Below, in pieces: positions 1-7,810 of a stretch of 64,000 bases of DNA. The notes under the pieces are model-generated. The model made no database searches and was not told the DNA's origin. It saw only the letters and a list, made by a program, of their open reading frames with translations. The translations under genes were made by a program, and so were the position numbers. Source of the stretch: Bacteroides intestinalis (GTDB taxonomy: Bacteria; Bacteroidota; Bacteroidia; Bacteroidales; Bacteroidaceae); assembly GCF_003464595.1 (NCBI RefSeq), contig NZ_QRZF01000019.1:1-64000 (forward strand). Direction: 5' to 3'. Positions within the stretch are counted from its first letter, which is position 1. Every line of letters starts with the position of its first letter.

Positions 1-715
1 CGGCTTTTCGACGAAAAACAGGCAGACAATGGACAAAAATCGCGATGAAAATGAATCTGGAATAAATCGCAATACTCCGAATATCAGTGGCTTATCGAAT
101 GAAAATCTACAGCAAAAAGAGAATATAAGAGATATAATAACAACAGCAGCAAAAGAAAAAGAAATATCTGCTGCTGATGATGATCGTAATGATACCGGTG
201 TCCCTGCCGATACCGGTATCTCCGCCAATGCTTCCGTTGCTCCTTTTTCCGGCGGTAGTGCCCTTCACGCCATTCGTCCCTGGCAGGAATTGGTGGACGG
301 GCTGTGCCTGGAGAGCAGTTGGGCGGAAATTGCCTGCATGAAGAGCGGGTATGGTGGTTTGCTGAGCCGGTACTTCAAAGAGGCTATAGGCTTCTTCAAA
401 CAGCACATCCTGCTCTACGACAAAGGGCCGTCCTTGCTGAACAGCAGTGACGTACACCAGTATTTTGCTAATTTCACGGCTCCCGGCAGCCGTACCTCAG
501 CCTTCCTGCATGCAGAGCTTTTGAAGCTGGAGGCTGCCGAGCAAAGCCATTCACTCGACCCTTACCGCTTCGAGAAGCGTATCGGCGGGCAACGCACCTA
601 CATGGGTTGCCCCATCCCCGACGAAGCACCTCCCCGCCCGGAAGACAATGCTATCTGGAATGACCGGACGAAGCAATGGATTCTTCCCCGGCTTAGGAGC
701 AAAGCGGCCTCGTGA
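1..715 (+). CDS. DUF4373/DUF7833-type protein, 3' part (cut by window start)
   Basis: The frame is open from base 2, before the first in-window ATG at 29, so this is probably the 3' part of a longer gene. The N-terminal stretch is low-complexity and polar (Asn, Glu, Lys, Asp), like the linker of Bacteroidales DUF4373 proteins, which carry a replication-initiator-like winged helix upstream. A compact helical region follows (about residues 85-170 from the ATG at 29), with WQELVDGLC and SWAEIACMKSGYG, then a proline-rich tail; this resembles the DUF7833-type C-terminal domain. Such proteins occur near HU-like and VirE-like genes in Bacteroides, as at 41-43 kb here. No enzyme motif is seen. A complete 228-residue protein starting at 29 is the alternative. 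The stop codon lies inside a 22-bp-period repeat array. Confidence 0.5.
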   Translation, partial: GFSTKNRQTMDKNRDENESGINRNTPNISGLSNENLQQKENIRDIITTAAKEKEISAADDDRNDTGVPADTGISANASVAPFSGGSALHAIRPWQELVDGLCLESSWAEIACMKSGYGGLLSRYFKEAIGFFKQHILLYDKGPSLLNSSDVHQYFANFTAPGSRTSAFLHAELLKLEAAEQSHSLDPYRFEKRIGGQRTYMGCPIPDEAPPRPEDNAIWNDRTKQWILPRLRSKAAS

Positions 716-811
716 AGCGACGAAATCCGTCTCACGGGACGGGATGACCTCGCCCCGTGGGATGATTAAAATCCTTCCACGAGACGAAAAGAACGGTCTC
801 GTGAGGTAAAA
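708..811. repeat. 22-bp-period array, about five degenerate units
   Basis: Units begin near 708, 730, 752, 775 and 797. Each has a short semi-palindromic core with a 2-nt centre (CTC-GT-GAA, CTC-AC-GGG, CCC-GT-GGG, TCC-AC-GAG, CTC-GT-GAG) followed by about 12 bases of A-rich or mixed spacer. One spacing is 23 instead of 22. Adjacent units can pair into hairpins (for example CCACGAGAC with GTCTCGTG). The array starts at the stop codon of the preceding gene. Function unknown. Confidence 0.6.
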
Positions 812-1531
812 AACAGACTTGAATAGACTTTTATTTTTCAGACAGAAAAACAAAAGGGCAAAAGGGAAAATAAAAAACTATCCCGTCCAATACACTACAA
901 TGAGAGATTTTCATTACCCTACACCGCAAATATTGCGTGATCCGTTTAAGGTTCCCCCAACGCTTCCACAATGAGCCGCACTTGCTTCGTAGCCCTTTTC
1001 TTTACAAGAAAAATAGCTAACTAACTCACATTATAATAATGGCGAGAATATAAAGTGTATAATGTAGTAATTAATACAAAATTGACTTCTGTAGAATTCA
1101 CTCTCTTTTTGTAGGGAGTGTAAGCTAGAATAGTGTGTGAAGGGGGGTGATTATACGAAGTTGCATATTTTGCTGGTTTAAACTTGTATTTAATGATTAT
1201 TTTCTTCTCTTTCATATATTAAATGGTTTGGATTAATTTCTTTTGAAAGTTGCGAATATTGAAACATAAAAAATAAAAATGTTCGTATTGCGAAAATGAA
1301 CATCCTGAATTGCTCTTTTTTCTTATTTCAGTCGTTTTCATCTTCTACAATGGCATAATTGGTTGTATGTCCCTCTTTTTAGTGCCTATAACAGAACTTG
1401 ATACGATTTCCAGTCTTCTTAATTTCAGCGATATTTGCATCTGAGATTTTATGCTTTTTTCGGCATGTTGTCTTATGCTGAAAAGGGCATGGAATAAGGG
1501 AATGACTTATAAAAATAAAAACTAGAAATAA
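812..1531. other. intergenic region upstream of fimbrial operon 1
   Basis: No credible gene is seen in about 720 bases. Two imperfect direct repeats (TTGCGAATATTGAAACAT at 1250-1267 and TTGCGAAAATGAACAT at 1288-1303) could be an operator. A weak -7-like box, GATATTTG at 1430-1437, lies about 95 bases before the first fimbrial gene. Unlike fimbrial operon 2, no pair of inverted recombinase-type sites and no adjacent recombinase were found. Confidence 0.5.
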
Positions 1532-2101
1532 ATGAAGAAAATACTAGTATGCATACTATTCATATTGGGTTTGTTACCGGTCGAAAGTAAAGCTCAAACA
1601 CTTGCAGTGAAAAGCAATTTGCTTTACGATGCCACTACTACTATGAGTCTTGGTTTGGAGGTGGCTTTGTCACGTAAGTGGACATTGGATATTCCGGTCA
1701 ATTATAATCCGTGGAAGTTTGATGATACTCGCTTGAAGCACTGGGGTATACAGCCGGAGCTTCGTTATTGGTTTTGCGAAAGTTTCAACCGTACGTTTAT
1801 TGGGTTACATGCTCATTATGCTGATTTCAATGTAGGCGGATGGCCCGACTGGCCGTTAATCAGTGATAATATGCAGAATATGCGCTACCAAGGACGCCTT
1901 TATGGAGGAGGCTTTTCCATAGGACATTCATGGATATTGAAAAAACGTTGGAGTATCGAGGCTTCTGTAGGGCTGGGATATGCGCGTATTTTATATGATA
2001 AATATCCTTGCACAACGTGCGGTACCAAACAGAAAGATGCCAGTAAGAATTACCTGGGACCTACAAAAGCGAGCGTATCACTTATTTACTTAATTAAATA
2101 G
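1532..2101 (+). CDS. DUF3575 outer-membrane-type protein, first gene of fimbrial operon 1
   Basis: A 189-residue protein with a cleavable signal peptide (charged MKK, hydrophobic core, then SKAQ). The mature N-terminus, LAVKSNLLYDATTTMSLGLE, is the hallmark of DUF3575, a predicted small outer-membrane beta-barrel that opens many Bacteroidales fimbrial operons. Alternating aromatic strands and a C-terminal aliphatic/aromatic strand fit a barrel. A CxxC pair (CTTCG) lies near residue 165. It is paralogous to the 190-residue protein at 57444-58016, which opens fimbrial operon 2 and shares the NLLYDATTT block. The next gene follows within about 10 bases, so the two are probably co-translated. The role in fimbrial secretion or anchoring is inferred from context only. 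Confidence 0.85.
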   Translation: MKKILVCILFILGLLPVESKAQTLAVKSNLLYDATTTMSLGLEVALSRKWTLDIPVNYNPWKFDDTRLKHWGIQPELRYWFCESFNRTFIGLHAHYADFNVGGWPDWPLISDNMQNMRYQGRLYGGGFSIGHSWILKKRWSIEASVGLGYARILYDKYPCTTCGTKQKDASKNYLGPTKASVSLIYLIK

Positions 2102-2108
2102 ATTGAGA

Positions 2109-3629
2109 ATGATGAAAAGAAATATGCAATTCATTGCACTGGCACTGACCTTTTTATTTTTGAATGTGAATGGGGTATTGGCTCAGGATCGTTCATACGA
2201 TGGTACTATCCGTATAAAGCCTGTGCGATTGGAACAACTGGGTGAATTTATTCATGTGGATCTGGATGTCGTTCTGGAGGATGTGAAAGTGAAATCTGCG
2301 CGTGGGGTGGACCTTATTCCGCAACTGGTTTCGTCTACCACTACTTATGATCTTCCCGGAGTATCTATTAAAGGACGCAATGAGTACCTGGTTTATGAAC
2401 GCAGACTGGCAGTGATGAGCCGGAAAGAGAAGAATAGCCATAAACTCCCTTATCGGGTAGAGAAAAATACAAAGAAGCAAAGTGGTGTCATTCAATACAG
2501 ATATGTGTTGCCTTATGAAGCATGGATGGCAGATGCCCGGCTGAATGTGCAACGTGATGAATGTGGTTGCGGTGAAAGTACTCTGATGAATGTGGAGCAT
2601 ACTTTTGATAAGGTTACACTTGAACGAATGTTGGTACCTTACGTGGTAACTCCTTATCTGTCGTATGTGGAACCGATGGTGGAGGAGATAAAGAGCCGCG
2701 ATGTGCAGGCCGAAGCTTTTCTGGACTTTGAGGTGAATAAGGTGGATATTCGCCCTGAGTATATGAACAATCCCAAGGAGTTGGCTAAGATACGTGCGAT
2801 GATTGATGATCTGAAATCTGATGCGAATGTCACAGTGAATCGTCTGGATATTATCGGTTATGCTTCTCCTGAAGGAACGTTGGAGGTGAATAAACGCTTG
2901 TCTGAGGGCCGTGCTATGGCATTGCGCAACTATCTGGCTACGCAATATGATTTCCCGAAGAACCAGTATCATATCCAGTTTGGAGGTGAAAACTGGGACG
3001 GATTGGTAAAGGCACTTGCTACCGTAGAAATGGATTATAAGGCGGAAGTGATGGAAATCATTACGAATATTCCGATTGAGAAAGGAAGGGAAACAAAGCT
3101 GATGCAACTTCGTGGTGGTGCACCTTATCGGTTTATGTTGAAGCATATCTTCCCGGGACTTCGTGTAGCGATCTGTAAGGTAAGCTATGATATTAAGAAT
3201 TTTAATCTGGAAGAGGCGAAGGAAGTTATAAAGAAACGTCCACAGAACCTGAGTCTGAATGAAATGTTCATGGTGGCTAATACCTACCCGAAAGGTTCAC
3301 AGGAGTTTATCGATATTTTTGAAACAGCTGTCCGCATTTATCCGGAAAGTGAAATCGCCAATATGAATGCGGCTACGGCAGCACTTTCACGCAATGATTT
3401 GGTTTCTGCGGCACGCTATCTGGAAAGAGTGAAATCGGAAGAGTTTCTGCCGGAGTATAACAATGCAATGGGAGTATTACTATTAATGAAGGAGGAATAT
3501 GAATTGTCAGAGAAACATTTAAAGATTGCCAAAGAGGCTGGACTGGATGCTGCAGGAGGCAATCTGGAGGAATTAGCTAAAAAGAAGGCTAATGCTATTG
3601 AGATAGAGAAAAAGAATAAAAATAAATAA
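2109..3629 (+). CDS. DUF3868 / OmpA-like fimbrial-operon protein
   Basis: About 506 residues with a signal peptide ending near NGVLAQ. I place the start at ATG 2109 (or 2112); an in-frame TTG at 2103 is less likely. The N-terminal half has the beta-rich DUF3868-type region with the sequence LPYEAWMADARL. The middle carries an OmpA-C-like segment (IIGYASPEGTLEVNKRLSEG), which in OmpA proteins binds peptidoglycan. The C-terminal third is helical and TPR-like (NNAMGVLLLMKEEYELSEKH). The protein probably sits in the periplasm and links the fimbrial assembly complex to the cell wall; this is inference from domains. It is paralogous to the 489-residue protein at 55956-57425, which follows a DUF3575 gene in the same order in the second operon. 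Confidence 0.8.
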   Translation: MMKRNMQFIALALTFLFLNVNGVLAQDRSYDGTIRIKPVRLEQLGEFIHVDLDVVLEDVKVKSARGVDLIPQLVSSTTTYDLPGVSIKGRNEYLVYERRLAVMSRKEKNSHKLPYRVEKNTKKQSGVIQYRYVLPYEAWMADARLNVQRDECGCGESTLMNVEHTFDKVTLERMLVPYVVTPYLSYVEPMVEEIKSRDVQAEAFLDFEVNKVDIRPEYMNNPKELAKIRAMIDDLKSDANVTVNRLDIIGYASPEGTLEVNKRLSEGRAMALRNYLATQYDFPKNQYHIQFGGENWDGLVKALATVEMDYKAEVMEIITNIPIEKGRETKLMQLRGGAPYRFMLKHIFPGLRVAICKVSYDIKNFNLEEAKEVIKKRPQNLSLNEMFMVANTYPKGSQEFIDIFETAVRIYPESEIANMNAATAALSRNDLVSAARYLERVKSEEFLPEYNNAMGVLLLMKEEYELSEKHLKIAKEAGLDAAGGNLEELAKKKANAIEIEKKNKNK

Positions 3630-3705
3630 GTAATGATTGGGAACCGGAAAAGGAACCTGTAAAAGTGAATAATTATATTAATTAATTTCTAATAAGTTTT
3701 GTATT

Positions 3706-5403
3706 ATGCTAAAGATTAAATCAATTTTAGTGTCGTTGCTGGCTATTGCGGTATTGGCGGGTTGTTCAAATGAACTCGACGATAATACTGATGGCGAAGT
3801 GACAAAAGGCTATGATGTGGCCTATGTATCAATCAGTCTGACTAATCCAAAAAGTCCGGGAACACGTGCTTCTACGGAGCAGAAGCCTGAGCCGGAAGAG
3901 AGTCTGATTAATGAGCTTTATGTGATAACGTTTGATGCAACAAAGGATGTAGTTAAGGATGAAGGCACAACTAAGTATGCCACTGTATTGGGAACAGGCG
4001 AGTTTGGAACAAACTCTGGAGTTACTACTCCGAATACTCCGGTTAAGGTAAGTACGGATACTAAGTATTTGCTTGTCATTGCTAATCCGGGTACTACACT
4101 AAAGAACCGTTTGGATAACATTGCAGCCGGTGCAACGTTTAACGATATCAACGCTCTGGTTACTGTAGGTACGCAGTCAGGTAAGGCTAATAATGCTTAT
4201 TTTGTGGAAGAGGTTGTACATACCAATGGTTGTGCTATGATTAATGCCGGTTTCTATGATGATAGTGACGGAGATCCTATTAACCATGCATGGAAAGCAG
4301 ACTGCCTGCTTGATGTGGCAGCCAACATCTTTAAAGCCAGTGATTATAAAACCGAAGCAGAAGCTCTGAATGCAGCTAAAAGTAAGCCAGCTAAACTTGA
4401 GATAGAACGTCTTGCATCTAAACTGGAGGTGATGGTCAATGTGTCGGAAGTTGGACCTTTTGAAGAGCTTACGAATGCTTCCCTTGGCCAATTTGAGTTT
4501 GGAAATTGGACTATTGATTATTACAACTCTTTGTTGTTTCCTTTTGCACAGAAGACAAAGACAAGATCATCTCATGATACTGGGTTCTACAAGAGTAACT
4601 TCTACACAGTTGACCCGAACTTTAAGAAAGACAGTGGAAGTGAATACTTGACAGGTATTATAAAGAATGAGCTTGATGCCAATCGTGAACCTAAAGTAGA
4701 CTGGGTTGAAAAAAGTGCGTCTGTGGGCGATAAATATAGATATTGTATTGAAAATACAATGGATGCAGGGTATCAGAAGTTTGGTGCAGCTACACGTTTG
4801 GTGATTAAAGGTCAATATGCACCTTGGAAGAATGATGCAGATTTTACTTTAGGTAATGACTGGTATCGCCTCTCTAATGGAGCTAATTCTATAAACTTTA
4901 AGAGCTTTCAAAAATTGTTAGATGCGTATACACCTGCTGAAGCTAAGGCTGAAGATCAGAGAACTGCCTTGGAGAAGCTCTTGGTAAATGCGTGTGAGAA
5001 ATTCTATACGCAGGTGAGAACAGCACTTGGTGGTAGTGATCCGGGTAGCTTTGCAGCTCTTACTCAAGATATCCTTGACAATATCAGTGCAAATGGCGGT
5101 GAATTGACAAAAGAAGATGGTTGTATCTATTGGTATCAGAAAAGTCTAAACTATTACTATTATGAGATTCGCCATGATAACGCAGCTATTGATCACATGG
5201 AATATGGTAAATATGGTGTTGTGCGTAATAACTATTATACACTTACACTGACAAAGGTAAATGGAAATGGCACACCATGGTATCCTGGTGGTGGTCCTGA
5301 GGATCCAGATGAAGAAGAAGATATTGACAAGTTAGGTGCTTATCTTCACTTCGAGATTAAAGTTGCTCCATGGGTATACTGGACTACTAATTTTGAAATT
5401 TAA
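3706..5403 (+). CDS. Mfa1-like major fimbrial subunit, lipoprotein precursor
   Basis: A 565-residue pilin precursor. It has a lipoprotein signal peptide with lipobox LAGC (Cys20), and a candidate Arg cleavage site at Arg54 (GTRAST). In type V pili a trypsin-like protease cleaves at such a site to expose the acceptor groove for donor-strand exchange. The C-terminus (NNYYTLTLTKVNG, then an acidic proline-rich loop, then APWVYWTTNFEI) resembles the Mfa1 C-terminal region that supplies the polymerising strand. The gene is third in the operon, has a 76-base leader, and is followed by a strong terminator-like hairpin at 5426-5460. That hairpin would make it more abundant than the minor subunits downstream, as expected for the shaft protein. 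Confidence 0.85.
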   Translation: MLKIKSILVSLLAIAVLAGCSNELDDNTDGEVTKGYDVAYVSISLTNPKSPGTRASTEQKPEPEESLINELYVITFDATKDVVKDEGTTKYATVLGTGEFGTNSGVTTPNTPVKVSTDTKYLLVIANPGTTLKNRLDNIAAGATFNDINALVTVGTQSGKANNAYFVEEVVHTNGCAMINAGFYDDSDGDPINHAWKADCLLDVAANIFKASDYKTEAEALNAAKSKPAKLEIERLASKLEVMVNVSEVGPFEELTNASLGQFEFGNWTIDYYNSLLFPFAQKTKTRSSHDTGFYKSNFYTVDPNFKKDSGSEYLTGIIKNELDANREPKVDWVEKSASVGDKYRYCIENTMDAGYQKFGAATRLVIKGQYAPWKNDADFTLGNDWYRLSNGANSINFKSFQKLLDAYTPAEAKAEDQRTALEKLLVNACEKFYTQVRTALGGSDPGSFAALTQDILDNISANGGELTKEDGCIYWYQKSLNYYYYEIRHDNAAIDHMEYGKYGVVRNNYYTLTLTKVNGNGTPWYPGGGPEDPDEEEDIDKLGAYLHFEIKVAPWVYWTTNFEI

Positions 5404-5425
5404 TATACTTTTTACATAAAGAAGA

Positions 5426-5460
5426 ACAGGGCAGTGCAAACTGCCTGCCCTGTATTTTTT
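5426..5460 (+). terminator. terminator or attenuator after the major subunit gene
   Basis: ACAGGGCAG (5426-5434) pairs with CTGCCCTGT (5445-5453) over a 10-base loop and is followed by ATTTTTT. It lies 23 bases after the major pilin stop codon and before the minor subunit genes on the same strand. Partial read-through would give a high shaft-to-minor-subunit ratio. An alternative inner pairing (GGCAGT with ACTGCC) exists. Confidence 0.75.
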
Positions 5461-5665
5461 ACATGATGTACGGCATTGATTGCCGATGAAGAATAATAAG
5501 CCGGTGACAGGCTTCTCAAAAACAGCACGGAAATGCTTTGGCGCACTTGGAATGTATGAAATATAAAATAGCGCCCCCTAAAATGGAAATAACAGGAGGT
5601 CTTTAAGCATGATCTCCGACAATATAACCGGTAACTTAACACGTTGCCCCCTAAAAGAAAAAGAT

Positions 5666-6664
5666 ATGTTTGAAAAAATAAAATCGCTATTCCTTATCAT
5701 CACCTCGGTGTTATTCATCGCATCATGCGACAGTATACGCGAGGATCTGCCTCGATGTGAAATTTGGTTGGAATTCACATTCGACTATAATATGGAATAT
5801 ACGGATGCATTCAATCCGCAGGTTAGATCGGTGGATATATTTGTGTTCGATAGCGATGACAAACTGCTCTTTTCAAAAAGAGCTGAGGCTTCCGCGCTGA
5901 TTGGTGGAAATCGGATGCCTTTGGCCGATAATCTTGAGTTTGGAAGTTACAAGGTATTGACTGTGGGAAGTTTATCCGATAGTTTCCGTATTTTGGATGA
6001 TGTGGGGCGTGAACTGGTTCCGGGAAAGACTACCTTACAACAAGTAACAGTAGCTTTGAAGCGGGAAGCAGATATCGTAGACTTCGAGTTCCCACACCTT
6101 TATTTCGGAGAAGTTGTGAAGGTGGATCATCTGCCGTCCAACACTAGTCATCAGGTTTATCAAGTGAATCTGATACGCAACACTAATCGGTTTAATATTG
6201 TGTTGATGAAGTATGGTGAGAATGAAATAACAGGAAACTATACTTTTGAAATTCAAACGCCGGAAAGTGCTGTCTATTCTTGGGAGAATGAGCCCACAGA
6301 CAGAAGTTCGATTGCCTATGTGCCTCACTATACAGGTCAAGGTGAGACTTCTAATGTAGTTGTATCTACGCGCCTGAATACGATGCGTCTCCTCAACAGA
6401 GATGGATGGGATTACCGGTTCCTCATAAGAAATGCGGATACCGGAGCTGAAGTATGGAGCCATGATTTGATGGCATTATTGAGTATTGCTCGTCCGGTTT
6501 CCCGGCACGATGGAACGGAACTTCCTTTTCAGGAATACCTCGATCGCCAGAGTGAATGGAACCTGATATTCTCTGTTACCGAGAAGCCCGGAGGCGGAGA
6601 ATTTATCCAAATTGGCCTTGTGGTGGGCACCTGGATATATTGGCTTCATGATATCGAAGTGTAA
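5666..6664 (+). CDS. FimB/Mfa2-family fimbrial anchor lipoprotein
   Basis: I choose the ATG at 5666 because it gives a normal lipoprotein signal (MFEKIKSLFLIITS, lipobox IASC, Cys21). The upstream ATG at 5609 would add 19 polar residues before it. The 332-residue product has the FimB/Mfa2 pattern: a Cys-containing start after the lipid anchor (REDLPRCEIWLEFTFDY), then a strand ending in SVDIFVFDSDDKL, and a C-terminal WIYWLHDIEV strand. Family members terminate and anchor the fimbria to the outer membrane. The gene follows the 5426 hairpin by about 205 bases and is separated by two bases from the next gene. A homologue lies at 53795-54670 in operon 2. Confidence 0.8.
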   Translation: MFEKIKSLFLIITSVLFIASCDSIREDLPRCEIWLEFTFDYNMEYTDAFNPQVRSVDIFVFDSDDKLLFSKRAEASALIGGNRMPLADNLEFGSYKVLTVGSLSDSFRILDDVGRELVPGKTTLQQVTVALKREADIVDFEFPHLYFGEVVKVDHLPSNTSHQVYQVNLIRNTNRFNIVLMKYGENEITGNYTFEIQTPESAVYSWENEPTDRSSIAYVPHYTGQGETSNVVVSTRLNTMRLLNRDGWDYRFLIRNADTGAEVWSHDLMALLSIARPVSRHDGTELPFQEYLDRQSEWNLIFSVTEKPGGGEFIQIGLVVGTWIYWLHDIEV

Positions 6665-6666
6665 GA

Positions 6667-7767
6667 ATGAGGAATAAACTATTACATATTATATATCTGA
6701 CATTCATATCTTTTTTGTTCTCCTGCAGTAATGCGGACGATGAACTGCTTCCCCTTACCCGCGCACAGCTTAGCATCGAATTGAAGAACAATCTGGATGT
6801 GGATCGACAGGAGGAGATTAAAACGATACGGTTTATCGTATTCAACAAGGTGTCTGGTGGCACGAAGTTGGATGTGAATGAACATATCATTTTATCTACT
6901 CCGGGGGTGGCTACTGATATTACTGCACAAGTACTCAAAGTGGCTCCCGACAATGATATTATGGTAATAGTTATTGTAAATGAACCGCATGGTCTTACAA
7001 GTGAACTTAATGGAATCACCACCTTGGCAGCATTACAAAATGTAGATTACAATATTGCCAGTATACTGAATAGTGACGGAGAGATTGTTTCGTCAACCGG
7101 CATGCCCATGACGGGGGTAATCCGGGGAATATCTGTAGTCCCGGAAGAAACTAAGACTGTAGAAATGGTTGTTGAACGTGCTGTGGCTCGGGTCGATATA
7201 TTTCTTGAGGCTACAGACGGTGGAGCGGTGACTGGATATACAGCTGGAAGTACCAGTGTTACCTTACATAACCTCACTCATAATAGTTATTTGGTGATGG
7301 GCAACGAGGATAACGGTACGAGGGATAATGTTGATTCTTCTAAAAACTACGGAAAAGTGATGGAAAATGTATCAGCGGATGATTTGCTTGCAAAGACCTG
7401 GACGGCGGCGGCAACGAAAACCTGGTCATATTCATTGGCTACAGGAGCCGAGAACCGGAAATTACTTTGCTCGTTTTATACTGCTGAACGTATATTTAAA
7501 TCGGATTATTCCGACAGATTGGCTGTCAGCATGACCGATGTTCTGAAAGGGCCGCCAGACGTTACCGGAATAAGTGGGAAGGTGATAGAAACAATAACAA
7601 AAGTCGATGATGGAGGCATGCCGGTAGCAGAACCCTTTACGGAAATCCGTAGGAATAATGTGTATCAGATAACAGCCCGGGTAGGTAAAGTCGGTATCCG
7701 GATACTGGCAATAACGGTAGAAGATTGGGGTGCGCGAAAGGATATTGATCTGGATATGGATTTGTGA
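6667..7767 (+). CDS. minor fimbrial subunit lipoprotein (Mfa/Fim-like)
   Basis: A 366-residue lipoprotein (MRNKLLHIIYLTFISFLFSC, lipobox Cys20) starting two bases after the stop of the anchor gene, so translation is probably coupled. After the anchor it shows LTRAQLSIELKNN and then IKTIRFIVFNKV, the beta-strand pattern that opens fimbrillin-type N-terminal domains. A basic site at LTRAQ could serve for pilin-type cleavage. The C-terminus (VGIRILAITVEDWGARKDIDLDMDL) is a strand typical of accessory fimbrillins. It probably belongs to the tip or accessory complex, by analogy with Mfa3/Mfa4. The exact subfamily is not assigned; a DUF5119-like label is possible. Confidence 0.65.
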   Translation: MRNKLLHIIYLTFISFLFSCSNADDELLPLTRAQLSIELKNNLDVDRQEEIKTIRFIVFNKVSGGTKLDVNEHIILSTPGVATDITAQVLKVAPDNDIMVIVIVNEPHGLTSELNGITTLAALQNVDYNIASILNSDGEIVSSTGMPMTGVIRGISVVPEETKTVEMVVERAVARVDIFLEATDGGAVTGYTAGSTSVTLHNLTHNSYLVMGNEDNGTRDNVDSSKNYGKVMENVSADDLLAKTWTAAATKTWSYSLATGAENRKLLCSFYTAERIFKSDYSDRLAVSMTDVLKGPPDVTGISGKVIETITKVDDGGMPVAEPFTEIRRNNVYQITARVGKVGIRILAITVEDWGARKDIDLDMDL

Positions 7768-7810
7768 TGCCTTCTATCACATGAAGTTTTAATTAGGGAA
7801 AAGAAATAAG

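Noticed and set aside
1021..1215. Minus-strand 64-residue open frame MKEKKIIIKYKF...
   Set aside because: Low-complexity basic and aromatic sequence in an AT-rich intergenic region, no promoter or ribosome-binding site, no family resemblance.
812..1531. A second invertible promoter upstream of fimbrial operon 1
   Set aside because: No pair of inverted sites with matching spacers and no adjacent recombinase; only a 6-bp ATGTTC/GAACAT palindrome at 1279-1303.
2193..3146. Long minus-strand frame (317 codons) opposite the DUF3868 gene
   Set aside because: Antisense shadow of a clear coding gene; His- and Ile-rich composition typical of reverse-frame translation.
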